Notes: generated by a model not told the origin, from the letters alone. Shown: positions 8,440 to 17,470, counted from the first letter of the stretch. The stretch is DNA of 64,000 nucleotides from Candidatus Bathyarchaeia archaeon (GCA_041447175.1 CP166960.1:2310519-2374518), one strand, 5' to 3'. Translations and numbers: made by a program.

Positions 8440-8811
8440 ATGAAGAAAGTGGCTACCCGACAAAAATGCGAACTCATGCAGCCCTCGACGTTGGCTGTTG
8501 ATTCTAAAATCAAATACGTCTCGATGATGATGTTTGAGGAAGCAGGAAAAACAATCCTGCAGCCACTTGTAACTAACCAAGAAGCCCAGAGAATCAAGAA
8601 GTTGCTTCATCACAAAACCCTCGAAGTCTGGCTTCCAAACGGTCAATCTGACCCCGAACAATTCGACGTGAACATCCTCAAATACAAACAACAGATGCAG
8701 CCGCTTACCCTGTGTAGTAAAGCGAAACATCGCGTCTGCCTCAAAAACCACTTCGACACAATCGTTTCATGTGAACAGTGTCCTCTTAACACTTACGGAG
8801 TTGACAAGTAG
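8440..8811 (+). CDS. Cys-containing hypothetical protein upstream of radical SAM gene
   Basis: A 123-residue protein I do not recognise. Its C-terminal third has four cysteines spaced C-x7-C-x10-C-x2-C, which could bind a metal or Fe-S cluster. I prefer this strand to the overlapping 152-residue minus-strand frame (8293-8751) because of the ordered Cys motif, an AGGA element just before the ATG, and a TATA-like gttttatcc about 45 bases upstream. It lies 90 bases before a radical SAM/SPASM gene in the same direction. Confidence 0.55.
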   Translation: MKKVATRQKCELMQPSTLAVDSKIKYVSMMMFEEAGKTILQPLVTNQEAQRIKKLLHHKTLEVWLPNGQSDPEQFDVNILKYKQQMQPLTLCSKAKHRVCLKNHFDTIVSCEQCPLNTYGVDK

Positions 8812-8826
8812 TATGGCCAAGGACAC

Positions 8827-8872
8827 TAGCCCAGCTTCCCAGCTTTCCTCTCCGGCTGTGGAGGCTGGGCTA
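8827..8872 (+). terminator. Inverted repeat between 8440 gene and radical SAM gene
   Basis: A perfect 9-bp inverted repeat, TAGCCCAGC at 8827-8835 and GCTGGGCTA at 8864-8872, encloses 28 bases that can pair further (CTCC with GGAG). It sits in the short gap between two co-directional genes. It could be an attenuator, a processing site or a leader structure for the radical SAM mRNA. There is no T-run directly after it, so a simple terminator is not proven. Confidence 0.45.
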
Positions 8873-8897
8873 GGTTTAGCGTTTTTGGTTCGGGGGG

Positions 8898-9956
8898 TTG
8901 TTGGTGAATAAGGCCCCTTTGTATATGGTTACTTGGCGTTGTACCCGGCGATGTGTAGGTAACTGTTTGTATTGTAGTTATACGCCCCCTGTTAAGCCTG
9001 AAGAGGCTGAGGTTAACACAAAGCTTGGCTACAAAATTGTGGACGAGGTTTATGATTTTGGTTCTCCGTGGTTTGGCATAAGCGGCGGGGAGCCTCTTGT
9101 TCGTGAAGATATCTTTGACATTATTGAGTATGCCCGACGAATTGGGTTTGAAATCAGTCTGATAACCAGCGGGTTTGCTTTTGACGAAAAACGGCTGAAT
9201 CGCCTCATCAAAAACGAGGTGCACACTGCTGTGAGTATCGACGGGACCCCCGAGTCAAATGACATCATCAGAGGCAAAGGCAGCTACGATAAGGCTCTTT
9301 TTGCAATGAAGAAACTCTCAGAGAACGGTCTGCTGGATTGCGTCGTCACAACCATGACAAAATACAACATCAACGACATGGCGCACCCCGCCAAAGTCGC
9401 TGCTGAGCTCGGTGCACGCATGATTGTTTACCACAACTTGGTGCCCGTAGGACGCGCCGGAACAAACATGCCTGACTTGGCGCCCACCGCCGACCAATAC
9501 GAAGAAGCCTTCAACGAAATTTATGACTTGCAAGTCAAATACGCTGGTAAACTCAAGGTTAATGTTTACTCTCCTTTCTACGCCCGAATCGTTAGGCAAA
9601 AGAACCCCGTAGACTTTTGGGATTGGTTCCGTAACGGCTACTTGGGCAAATGTAGTATAGGCGGCAACTATGTGAGTGTGACCGAAAACGGCGACTACAG
9701 GGCATGTGGTTTCCATGAAGGATACCGCGTAGGAAACGTAAAACATAAGTCCTTAACTTCAGCTTGGAACGACCTGCAACACAACGAGCTATATCTGAAG
9801 CTGCGTGACAAAAGCAACATCAAAGGCAAATGCGGAGTTTGCGAGTACAGAGAGATCTGCGGCGGATGCAGAACACGCGCCGAATACTACACTGGCGACA
9901 TCTTCGAATCCGACCCAGCTTGCAACTATATACCAAAAGTACTGCGAGGGGAATAG
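8898..9956 (+). CDS. Radical SAM protein with SPASM domain
   Basis: A 352-residue radical SAM enzyme. The SAM-binding [4Fe-4S] motif is C-x3-C-x2-C at about residues 19-26, with an extra Cys four residues earlier. The GGEP-type motif is SGGEPLVREDIF. The C-terminal SPASM part carries many cysteines (GKCSIGG, YRACGF, GKCGVCEYREICGGCRTRA, DPACNY) for auxiliary clusters. Relatives modify peptides or, as AhbD/NirJ, tetrapyrroles. No precursor peptide is evident nearby, so the substrate is open. The start codon is TTG at 8898 or GTG at 8904. Confidence 0.85.
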   Translation: MLVNKAPLYMVTWRCTRRCVGNCLYCSYTPPVKPEEAEVNTKLGYKIVDEVYDFGSPWFGISGGEPLVREDIFDIIEYARRIGFEISLITSGFAFDEKRLNRLIKNEVHTAVSIDGTPESNDIIRGKGSYDKALFAMKKLSENGLLDCVVTTMTKYNINDMAHPAKVAAELGARMIVYHNLVPVGRAGTNMPDLAPTADQYEEAFNEIYDLQVKYAGKLKVNVYSPFYARIVRQKNPVDFWDWFRNGYLGKCSIGGNYVSVTENGDYRACGFHEGYRVGNVKHKSLTSAWNDLQHNELYLKLRDKSNIKGKCGVCEYREICGGCRTRAEYYTGDIFESDPACNYIPKVLRGE

Positions 9957-10144
9957 CCCGGTTACATCATCTTTCTCTCTCCTATGTTTCCGTGTCGTGG
10001 GGCCAGTTCCCACCCCCTTGCACCACTAACTCCCTTTACATTTTACCTTTCTTTTCGAGTTTTTGACCAACCTTTATAGGAACCGCAAGATAATGGCAAC
10101 CTGCAGAACGCTCAAGGAAAACTGGGCATGACGGCATCCGTTAC

Positions 10145-11038
10145 ATGTTTACGATGGGGAGTCAGGTGTTGGCAGAGGTCATTTTAACCCAGAACCTGAC
10201 AAAAAAATACAGAAACGTCTGTGCAGTGGAAGACCTAAACCTGCGAGTACATTCGGGGGAAATCTTTGGTTTTTTAGGTCCCAACGGGGCAGGTAAAACC
10301 ACCACAATTCGTGTGTTCACCACTTTGTCTAAACCGACCTTGGGCGAGGTCAGCGTGGCGGGGTTTGATGTTGTCAAGGAGCCTGACAAAGTTAAGAAAG
10401 TTATCGGCGTGGTTCAGCAGCATTTAACTTTGGATTTGGATTTGACGGTCAAAGAGAACATGGAGCTGCATGCACGTCTACACCACATCGGTGGCTCGGA
10501 GCGTCGGCAACGCATCAATGAACTTCTGGACTACGTCGGGTTAACCCAGCAGAGTAACCGCATGGTGCCTGAGCTTTCGGGAGGCATGAAGAAAGCCGCT
10601 ATGATTGCCCGCGCCCTTATTCATCATCCGAAAGTGTTGTTTTTGGATGAACCCACGGTGGGGCTGGATGTGCAGATGCGTCGGCGTATGTGGGATTTGA
10701 TTCGCAACCTCAACAGCATGGGCACCACCATTTTCCTAACGACGCACTACATTGAGGAAGCAGAAGCCCTTTGTCACCGCGTCGGGATAGTCAATCAAGG
10801 GCACCTTATTGCTTTGGGTAAACCCGTGGAGCTTCGGCAAAAAGTCGGTTTGGTCGCAGTGGAGACCTTAGAGGAGGGTAAGCCCACCTGTTACCAGTAC
10901 TTCCCCGACCGAGAAGCCGCCACCCAGTATGTGCAGACGGTTCCAGCTGAGGCTAAGACCATAATTATTCGGGACTCAAACTTGGAGGATGTTTTTGTGG
11001 AGTTAACCGGCAAAAAAGTAGGTGACAACCAACGTTAG
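10145..11038 (+). CDS. ABC-2 type exporter ATPase (DrrA-like)
   Basis: A 297-residue ATPase of the drug/polysaccharide exporter class. Walker A is GPNGAGKTTTIR, the signature is LSGGMKK, Walker B is VLFLDEPTVGLD and the switch His is in TTHYIEEAE. The C-terminal extension of about 70 residues is usual for DrrA-like proteins. A TATA-like ctttatagg at about 10072-10080 lies upstream. The exact start is uncertain: ATGs at 10145 and 10154 and GTG at 10166 are all possible. It pairs with the permease that follows after 14 bases. Confidence 0.9.
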   Translation: MFTMGSQVLAEVILTQNLTKKYRNVCAVEDLNLRVHSGEIFGFLGPNGAGKTTTIRVFTTLSKPTLGEVSVAGFDVVKEPDKVKKVIGVVQQHLTLDLDLTVKENMELHARLHHIGGSERRQRINELLDYVGLTQQSNRMVPELSGGMKKAAMIARALIHHPKVLFLDEPTVGLDVQMRRRMWDLIRNLNSMGTTIFLTTHYIEEAEALCHRVGIVNQGHLIALGKPVELRQKVGLVAVETLEEGKPTCYQYFPDREAATQYVQTVPAEAKTIIIRDSNLEDVFVELTGKKVGDNQR

Positions 11039-11052
11039 ACACCCTGCGGGAT

Positions 11053-11781
11053 GTGTATTCGATTTTGTGGGTGGACCTACGTTTTCTAAGCCGTAACTGG
11101 CTAAAAACCCTTGTCACCACGCTGATTACGCCGGTGTTGTACCTTTTGGCTTTCGGCTACGGCTTAGGGCAAGGCATCACCGTTGAGGGCTACAGCTACC
11201 TTCAATTTGTCATCCCCGGCATTGCCGCGCTTACTGCCATGACAACCAGCTTCAACGCGGCAGGCATGAAGCTGCATGTGGATCGCCTCTTCTACCGATG
11301 CTTTGACGAAACCCTCATGTCGCCGGTGAGCTTCTTCTCCATAATCTTAGGTAAAACCCTCATAGGCGTGGTTCGCGGCTTAATGAGCACCGTCGCCCTG
11401 TTGGTGGCGTGTTTTGTCTTTTCGCCTTTAACCTCAGTTGGGGTGCTCTTCTGGTTAACTCTGGTCTCTACTTGTTTTGTGTTCTCCTTTCTAGGCGTGC
11501 TGGTTGCGTTGATAGCCAAAAGCCATCAGGATATGAATGTGTTTATGAGTCTGGTCATTTTGCCCATGTCTTTTTTAAGCGGCACCTTTTTTTCCCTAAG
11601 CCAAGTGCCCGAAGCGTTGCGGGTGGTTCTTTCTCTCTCGCCGCTGACCCATGCAAGCTTTTGCCTTCGTGCTTCCGCCTTGGGGCAGCCCTACCCTTGG
11701 CTGTCTTTAGGTGTGCTCCTCGGTTTTGGCGTGGGCTTTTTTGCGTTGTGTTTTGCTGCGTTGCGACGGCGTAACCTGTAG
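11053..11781 (+). CDS. ABC-2 type exporter permease (DrrB-like)
   Basis: A 242-residue polytopic membrane protein with about six helices and the ABC-2 permease signature region MSLVILPMSFLSGTFFSLSQVP. It begins with GTG 14 bases after the ATPase stop, so the two form a simple two-gene exporter. The substrate is not indicated; homologues move lipids, antibiotics, glycans or ions. Confidence 0.88.
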   Translation: MYSILWVDLRFLSRNWLKTLVTTLITPVLYLLAFGYGLGQGITVEGYSYLQFVIPGIAALTAMTTSFNAAGMKLHVDRLFYRCFDETLMSPVSFFSIILGKTLIGVVRGLMSTVALLVACFVFSPLTSVGVLFWLTLVSTCFVFSFLGVLVALIAKSHQDMNVFMSLVILPMSFLSGTFFSLSQVPEALRVVLSLSPLTHASFCLRASALGQPYPWLSLGVLLGFGVGFFALCFAALRRRNL

Positions 11782-11862
11782 CTCCATTGAGAAAAAATAA
11801 AAAGCCACCTCCTCCTTTTTGACATGAGAACCTGTTGGAAACTGCCTTTTAGGAGGTTGCAT

Positions 11863-12264
11863 ATGGCTGGCTTGGATTTGAGTAACGTTCTGGAGGCTTC
11901 TTGTGCTTCAACCCGAAAGGAGTGCCTAAACTGTCAAAAGCGTTTCATGGCGCTGCGTCCATTGCTTTCTGCTGTTGTGGTCACGGAGCGTTTTTTGAGG
12001 GACTTTAAAGATGACCCAACTGCCAAAGCAGTCGTGTCCGAGGTGCTTGCCTGCTCCACTGTGGGGTATTCTGAGCTGCACCAGTTCGAGGGGACAGCGG
12101 ATGGTGTCTTGGTTTTTCGCGCCAAGAAGGCGGGGGTGCACTCGGTTTACGTGGTGGACAAGAAGCTGCGGGTGATTTTTCTGCGGGCGTTTCGGAATTT
12201 TGGTGAGTACGGCAGGTTTTTGGCGGACAAAAAGGCGCTTAAGAAAATGCTTTTGCATGTTTAG
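11863..12264 (+). CDS. Hypothetical protein, 133 residues
   Basis: The start is fixed by a strong AGGAGGT at 11851-11857, five bases before the ATG at 11863; the upstream ATG at 11824 has no such site. The N-terminal part has a C-x7-C-x2-C arrangement (ASCASTRKECLNCQKRF). The C-terminal half alternates strand-like and basic segments (VYVVDKKLRVIFLRAFRNFGEY). I do not recognise the family. It stands alone, with an AT-rich gap before the hydrogenase operon. Confidence 0.6.
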   Translation: MAGLDLSNVLEASCASTRKECLNCQKRFMALRPLLSAVVVTERFLRDFKDDPTAKAVVSEVLACSTVGYSELHQFEGTADGVLVFRAKKAGVHSVYVVDKKLRVIFLRAFRNFGEYGRFLADKKALKKMLLHV

Positions 12265-12353
12265 CTGTTTGCGCGGGCAGGTGGAGTTGAGTGTTTGGTG
12301 GCTTGAACGGTTCTGTTTTGTTTACGTATGCTGGATGTTTTTCTGTTGGAAAC

Positions 12354-12487
12354 GTCTATGTATAGACTGAACATTTGCCTTCTGTTTTTTCCGTTAAAAT
12401 AATTGTTTTCCGCCTCAAGTTATTGTTTTGTTAAGCTTGTAAATATGTCTCGGGGGTAGGTTGTTTTTTCCATTTACTCTTATATAC
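12354..12487 (+). promoter_or_regulatory. Promoter region of the hydrogenase operon
   Basis: The 294-base gap 12265-12558 holds a TATA box ttatatac at 12480-12487, about 72 bases before the first hydrogenase gene. About 115 bases upstream of that box is an inverted repeat with 6-bp arms and a 2-base centre, GTCTAT-gt-ATAGAC (12354-12367). The TATA context (atttactcttatatac) is almost identical to that before the GCS2 gene at 28.06 kb. Otherwise the gap is AT-rich and I see no gene in it. Confidence 0.5.
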
Positions 12488-12558
12488 TAAGAACACCATT
12501 GTTTTTCTGCCGCAAGAACCTCTTGCCTTGTTAAACTTGGTACACGGAGAATGCAAGC

Positions 12559-13047
12559 ATGTTAAAAGATGATAACCGCAAAATGATGCTTGACAAAGTG
12601 ATAAAAAAATTTGATTATGAAGCCAGTTCCCTGCTGGAAATCCTTCATAAAGCCCAAGAATTTTACGGCTATCTTGACAAGAACCTGATGACCTACATCG
12701 CCAACGCGTTGCGTTTGCCGCCCAGCCACGTAGTCGGCGTCGCAACCTTCTACAGCTTCTTCAAACTTAAAGCCCCTGGCGAGCATGTGGTCACAGGCTG
12801 CTTAGGCACCGCCTGCTACGTGAAAGCGGTGGACGAAATCATGACAGCCATCGAACAAGAATTCCACTTAAAACGGGGCGGCTCCACGTCTGACGGCAAG
12901 CTCTCCCTGTTTACGACGCGGTGCATAGGGGCATGTGCCATGGCACCCAACATAATCGTTGATGATGAAGTCATAGGCAAAGCCACAAAAGAAGTCGTGC
13001 TTGAACGTGTACGCCTTACCTTAGCTGGCGGAGGGCGAAGAAGTTGA
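12559..13047 (+). CDS. hoxE: Hydrogenase diaphorase subunit HoxE/NuoE type
   Basis: A 162-residue [2Fe-2S] subunit, homologous to complex I NuoE and to HydC/HndA. A helical N-terminal domain (LLEILHKAQEFYGYL, ATFYSFFKL) is followed by a thioredoxin-like domain whose four cluster ligands are in GCLGTAC and RCIGAC. It passes electrons between the FMN subunit (HoxF, next gene) and the rest of the enzyme. The next start overlaps this stop (TTGA), so the genes are translationally coupled. Confidence 0.92.
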   Translation: MLKDDNRKMMLDKVIKKFDYEASSLLEILHKAQEFYGYLDKNLMTYIANALRLPPSHVVGVATFYSFFKLKAPGEHVVTGCLGTACYVKAVDEIMTAIEQEFHLKRGGSTSDGKLSLFTTRCIGACAMAPNIIVDDEVIGKATKEVVLERVRLTLAGGGRRS

Positions 13048-14702
13048 AGCTGGACGACCTGCAAAAAATCGCCGAACACGAAGTTGACTTCCAAAGAGCC
13101 TACAAACACCGCATCAACGTTTGCTGCTCCAGCGGCTGTGTCCCCTTCGGCGCCCTAAAAGTTCTCAAAGCCTTCCAAGAAGCAGTACGCGAATTCGGCG
13201 TGGAAAAAGAATGCAAAGTCGCCCGCACAGGATGCGTCGGAACCTGCTCCGTGGGTCCCGCCGTAATCATAGACCCCGGCGACTACCTTTACCAAAGCGT
13301 CACCCCCGAAAAAGTCCGCGAAATCGTCCGCGACCACATCGTTTTGGGGCTCCCCGTCAAAGACATGCTTTACCACGGAGAGGCATTCTTCAAAAAACAA
13401 CGCCGTCTGGTCTTGCGTAACGCGGGAAAAATTGACCCCTCCCGAATTGAAGATTACATCGCCATGGGCGGGTACTCCGCTATCGGCAAATGCTTGGCCA
13501 CCATGACCCCTCAAGGGGTAATCTACGAAGTCAGCCGCAGTGGCCTGCGAGGCAGAGGTGGGGCAGGGTTCCCCACGGGGCAAAAATGGAGCCTTGTAGC
13601 CCGAACCCATACAACCCCAAAATACATAGTCGCCAACTTGGATGAAGGCGACCCCGGCGTCTTCGCTAACCGTACCTTGGCAGAAGCTGACCCGCACGCC
13701 ATCATCGAAGGTATGCTCATAGCAGCGTATGCCGTGGGCGCCGAGAAAGGCTACATCTACATCCGCGCCGAATACCCCCTTGCCATCCAGACACTGCAAA
13801 AAGCCATAGCACAAGCAAAAGGCATGTCTCTGCTTGGCGACAACGTGCTTGAGACGGGCTTCAAGTTTGACTTGGAGCTGCGTTTTGGTGCAGGCGCGTT
13901 TGTTGCAGGAGAGGAAACCGCGATTCTTGCATCGGTTGAAGGACGCAGAGCCATGCCTCGCCCCCGCCCGCCTTACCCCGCTAACTCTGGGCTGTGGGGC
14001 AAACCAACGCTGATTCAAAACGTGGAAACCTTAGCAAACATACCCGTAATCATACAGAACGGCGGCGAATGGTTCTCCAAAGTGGGCACCGCAAAATGTT
14101 CAGGCACCAAATGCTTCTCGCTAACTGGGCAAATCAACAATCCCGGCTTAATCGAGGTTCCCATGGGCATCACCCTGCGCGAGGTCGTTTATGACATAGG
14201 CGGCGGCATGCAGGACAATCGTCCCTTCAAAGCCGTTTTGGTGGGTGGACCCTCAGGTGGCTGCTTGCCAGAAGCCCTTCTGGACTTGCCAATCGACTAC
14301 GACTCCTTAACCAAAGTTGGCGCCATCATGGGCAGCGGCGGCATCGTCGTCATCGATGACCAATCCTGCATGGTGGACACAGCCAAGTTCTTCACCGACT
14401 TCTGTGTTGAAGAATCCTGCGGCAAATGTGTTCCTTGCCGAGCGGGGTTGGTGAAGATAAAGGAAACTTTTGAGAACATCACGCAGGGAACGGGCAAACT
14501 GGACGACATTGCAGCTTTGGATAAAGCTGGTCAATACATCAAGGAGGCAAGCCTTTGTGGATTGGGGCAGACCGCTCCTAATCCTGTGTTGACTACGTTG
14601 CGGTACTTCCGCGACGAGTACGTGGAGCATATTGTGGAGAAGAAGTGCCGTGCGGGTAAGTGTTTTAGGAACCTGAAAAAAGAGGAGGATGATGCACAAT
14701 GA
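13044..14702 (+). CDS. hoxF: Hydrogenase diaphorase subunit HoxF/NuoF type, FMN and NAD(P) site
   Basis: A 552-residue flavoprotein that oxidises or reduces NAD(P)(H). Domains in order: a thioredoxin-like [2Fe-2S] domain (about 20-110), an FMN/NADH-binding Rossmann-like domain with GRGGAGFPTGQKW at about 170, an SLBB domain, and a [4Fe-4S] domain with ESCGKCVPCR plus a later Cys (ASLCGLGQ). The C-terminus ends soon after H-x4-C-x3-C (HIVEKKCRAGKC). The extra two-cluster ferredoxin domain found in HydB and in the paralogue at 39732 is therefore absent. The start is TTG at 13044, inside the hoxE stop. Confidence 0.93.
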   Translation: MKLDDLQKIAEHEVDFQRAYKHRINVCCSSGCVPFGALKVLKAFQEAVREFGVEKECKVARTGCVGTCSVGPAVIIDPGDYLYQSVTPEKVREIVRDHIVLGLPVKDMLYHGEAFFKKQRRLVLRNAGKIDPSRIEDYIAMGGYSAIGKCLATMTPQGVIYEVSRSGLRGRGGAGFPTGQKWSLVARTHTTPKYIVANLDEGDPGVFANRTLAEADPHAIIEGMLIAAYAVGAEKGYIYIRAEYPLAIQTLQKAIAQAKGMSLLGDNVLETGFKFDLELRFGAGAFVAGEETAILASVEGRRAMPRPRPPYPANSGLWGKPTLIQNVETLANIPVIIQNGGEWFSKVGTAKCSGTKCFSLTGQINNPGLIEVPMGITLREVVYDIGGGMQDNRPFKAVLVGGPSGGCLPEALLDLPIDYDSLTKVGAIMGSGGIVVIDDQSCMVDTAKFFTDFCVEESCGKCVPCRAGLVKIKETFENITQGTGKLDDIAALDKAGQYIKEASLCGLGQTAPNPVLTTLRYFRDEYVEHIVEKKCRAGKCFRNLKKEEDDAQ

Positions 14703-15406
14703 CCGTTGGGACAGTTAAACTGAAAATTGACAACGTTGAAGTGGCGGTGCCCGAAGGCACAACCATCCTGGAAGCCGCAAAAAGCAACGGCATAGACATC
14801 CCCACCCTGTGCAATTTGGAAGGTTTAAGCGGTTATGGCGGCTGCCGCTTGTGCATGGTGGAAATTCATGGTTCACCTAAACTGTTTGCTGCCTGCGTTA
14901 CCCCCGTGGGCATGGGCATGGAGGTCATTACTCAATCCGACAAACTCAGAGAATACCGCAAAATGGCAATTCAGTTTATCCTCTCTGAGCGAACCCACAT
15001 ATGTGCCGTGTGCGTTGCCAACAACGCTTGCGAGCTGCAAAAGCTCGCCAACGACTTAGGCGTGGACCACGTGATGTTTGAACGTGAATGGACCCGCCTG
15101 CCTGTGGACAGCACCCACGACTTTCTGGTGCTGGACCGTAACCGATGCATACTCTGCACTCGATGCCTACGCGTCTGCGACGAAATCGAAGGTGTCCACA
15201 CTTTGGACCTGAAGATGCGCGGCAAAGACGCTCAAGTCATAATTGACCTTGACGAAGACTGGGCCAACTCGTCTTCCTGCACTTCCTGTCGTAAATGCGC
15301 GAAAGTCTGTCCGGTGGGCGCGATTTATGTGGAAAGTGTCGCTTTGGAAGAGACCAAGGACAAGGGTATAGCTGAATTCGTATTATCCCGGAGGAATCGC
15401 AAATGA
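14699..15406 (+). CDS. hoxU: Hydrogenase Fe-S subunit HoxU/HydA N-domain type
   Basis: A 235-residue electron-wire subunit. The N-terminal plant-type [2Fe-2S] domain (Cys in TLCNLEGLSGYGGCRLC and AACVTP) is followed by the His-Cys3 [4Fe-4S] motif (HICAVCVANNACEL) and two [4Fe-4S] ferredoxin motifs (CILCTRCLRVCD; CTSCRKCAKVCPVG). This matches HoxU and the front half of NuoG. It links the diaphorase HoxEF to the hydrogenase HoxYH. Overlaps of the ATGA type at both ends show tight coupling. Confidence 0.92.
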   Translation: MTVGTVKLKIDNVEVAVPEGTTILEAAKSNGIDIPTLCNLEGLSGYGGCRLCMVEIHGSPKLFAACVTPVGMGMEVITQSDKLREYRKMAIQFILSERTHICAVCVANNACELQKLANDLGVDHVMFEREWTRLPVDSTHDFLVLDRNRCILCTRCLRVCDEIEGVHTLDLKMRGKDAQVIIDLDEDWANSSSCTSCRKCAKVCPVGAIYVESVALEETKDKGIAEFVLSRRNRK

Positions 15407-15945
15407 CATCAACAAGTAAAGTTCGTGTTGCCACCGTCTGGCTCAGTGGCTGCTCAGGATGCCACATGTCTTTCCTAGACCAAGACGAAGCCCTGATAGA
15501 CTTAGCTCAACAAATACAGTTGGTCTACAGCCCCATAATGGACGTGAAGGTATTCCCCGAAAACGTCGACGTAACCCTGATTGAAGGCGCCGTGGCAAAC
15601 GAAGACCAAGAAGAACTTCTCAAATTCGCCCGCGAACGAACCAAAATCCTAATCTCTCTAGGTGACTGCGCCGTCACAGGCAACGTGCCAGGGCTCCGAA
15701 ACGGCATAACCAACAGCGCCGACGCCGTGCTCAAACGCGCCTTCGTGGAGACCGCAGACATGAACCCCCAGATTCCAACCGACGTACCCACGTTGCTGCC
15801 CAAAGCGCTTCCACTGCATGAAGTGGTTAAAGTGGACTTTTACATCCCCGGTTGCCCGCCGCCAGCCGACCTCATCAACTGGGTTATCTCGCGACTCATG
15901 CGTGGGTTACCCGTCAACATGGAAGGGAGATCCAAATTCGGATAA
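15403..15945 (+). CDS. hoxY: [NiFe] hydrogenase small subunit HoxY type
   Basis: A 180-residue small subunit carrying the [4Fe-4S] cluster nearest the active site. Ligand motifs are LSGCSGCHMSFLD, GDCAVTGN and PGCPPPADLI. There is no Tat signal, so it is cytoplasmic, as in group 3 enzymes. It lacks the extra C-terminal cluster domain of group 1 small subunits. It overlaps hoxU by four bases and is followed by the catalytic subunit. Confidence 0.92.
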   Translation: MTSTSKVRVATVWLSGCSGCHMSFLDQDEALIDLAQQIQLVYSPIMDVKVFPENVDVTLIEGAVANEDQEELLKFARERTKILISLGDCAVTGNVPGLRNGITNSADAVLKRAFVETADMNPQIPTDVPTLLPKALPLHEVVKVDFYIPGCPPPADLINWVISRLMRGLPVNMEGRSKFG

Positions 15946-15960
15946 TATGGAGGCATGAAA

Positions 15961-17394
15961 ATGAAGGAAATCGTAATCAACCCAATTACGCGAATTGAAG
16001 GACACGCAAAAGTCGTCATACACCTCAACGATGATGCATCCGTCAGAGACGCAAGGTTCCAAGTTACCGATTTTCGGGGTTTTGAGAAATTCTGCGAAGG
16101 CAGACCCTACTACGAGATGCCCAGCATAACCTCCCGCTCCTGCGGAATTTGCCCCGTCAGTCACCTGCTTGCCTCAGTTAAAGCCTGCGACCAAATCGTA
16201 GCCGTAAACGTGCCCACAACCGCAGTACTTCTTCGCCGCCTCATGCATATGGGTCAGATAATTCAGTCACATGCCCTAAACTTCTTTCACCTGTCTGCCC
16301 CAGACTTCCTTTTGGGCATGGACGCCGACCCCGCCACCAGAAACATCTTTGGTTTAATTGCCAAAGAACCCGAGATTGCCCGCCAAGGAATCAGACTGCG
16401 TAAGTTTGGACAGGAAATCATCGAAAATGTTGCAGGTAAAAAGATTCATAGTAGCGAGTGGGTGGTTCCAGGAGGCGCCAAGTGGCCCCTAACTAAGCAA
16501 CGCGCCGACTACTTGTTGTCAAATTTGCCTGAAGCCTTAACCATAACCCTCAAAACCATCGCCATGTTCAAGGAGTGGCTTTCTAGCTGCACTGAAGAAG
16601 TGGAAACCTACGGAGACTTCCCCTCCCTCTACATGGGGCTAGTGACCGCAGACGGCGGATTGGAACTGTACGATGGCAACCTGCGCATCGTTGACAACGA
16701 CGGCAAAACCGCTGTTGACCACGTTAACCCCGACAAATACTACGACGACATCGGCGAAGCGGTTGAACCCTACAGCTACATGAAGTTCCCCTACTACAAA
16801 CCGCTGGGGTACCCAGACGGCATGTACCGCGTTGGGCCTCTGGCTAGACTAAACGTGTGCAGCCACTGCGACACACCTTTAGCCGACCAAGAACTGAAGG
16901 AGTTTAAGAAGCTGGGCAAAAACGGCATCGTCCAAAGCACCTTCCACTACCACTACGCTCGACTAATTGAAGCCTTGTTCTGCGTAGAGAAAACCAAAGA
17001 GTTGCTTAGCGACCCCGAGATTTTGTCGGAGCGGGTCTGCCGCAGAGTCTACGTCAACAACTATGAAGGCGTAGGCATCGCAGAAGCCCCCCGAGGCACC
17101 CTGATTCACCACTACAAAGTTGACCCGCAGGGTATGATACAGAAAGTCAACATGATAATCGCCACGGAACACAACAACCTCGCTTACAACAAAGCCGTCA
17201 CGCAAGTCGCCCAGAAATACGTCAAAGCCGAAAGCCTCCAAGAAGGCATGCTAAACCGCGTCGAAGCCGTCATACGCTCCTTTGACCCCTGCTTAAGCTG
17301 TGCTACGCATGCTGTTGGGCAGATGCCGCTGGAAGTGCAGTTGATTGATAGCCACGGGAAACTGTTGGACCGCAAAATCCGCTCTCCCCTCTAA
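15961..17394 (+). CDS. hoxH: [NiFe] hydrogenase large subunit HoxH type, unprocessed precursor
   Basis: The catalytic subunit. Nickel-iron ligands are in RSCGICPVSH near the N-terminus and FDPCLSCATH near the C-terminus. The 27 residues after that His form an extension that a maturation protease would normally remove; neither that protease nor hyp genes are in the window. I choose the ATG at 15961 because GGAGG at 15949-15953 is seven bases away, while the ATG at 15955 is too close. Gene order E-F-U-Y-H is that of NAD(P)-reducing group 3d hydrogenases; this assignment is by order and motifs only. Confidence 0.92.
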   Translation: MKEIVINPITRIEGHAKVVIHLNDDASVRDARFQVTDFRGFEKFCEGRPYYEMPSITSRSCGICPVSHLLASVKACDQIVAVNVPTTAVLLRRLMHMGQIIQSHALNFFHLSAPDFLLGMDADPATRNIFGLIAKEPEIARQGIRLRKFGQEIIENVAGKKIHSSEWVVPGGAKWPLTKQRADYLLSNLPEALTITLKTIAMFKEWLSSCTEEVETYGDFPSLYMGLVTADGGLELYDGNLRIVDNDGKTAVDHVNPDKYYDDIGEAVEPYSYMKFPYYKPLGYPDGMYRVGPLARLNVCSHCDTPLADQELKEFKKLGKNGIVQSTFHYHYARLIEALFCVEKTKELLSDPEILSERVCRRVYVNNYEGVGIAEAPRGTLIHHYKVDPQGMIQKVNMIIATEHNNLAYNKAVTQVAQKYVKAESLQEGMLNRVEAVIRSFDPCLSCATHAVGQMPLEVQLIDSHGKLLDRKIRSPL

Positions 17395-17470
17395 CCTCCC
17401 TTTCTTCCTTTGTTCCTAAGAGAATCCGCTTTTACGAATTTGAACTCAAACAAATCTTTAGGGTATTCCC

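Noticed and set aside
8293-8751. 152-codon minus-strand frame opposite the 8440 gene
   Set aside because: The plus-strand frame has an ordered Cys set and better start signals. The minus-strand product is Phe-rich without recognisable motifs.
13155-14018. 287-codon open frame antisense to hoxF
   Set aside because: It lies wholly inside a gene with full family motifs, and its own translation is low-complexity and family-less. High GC3 in hoxF makes such antisense frames common.
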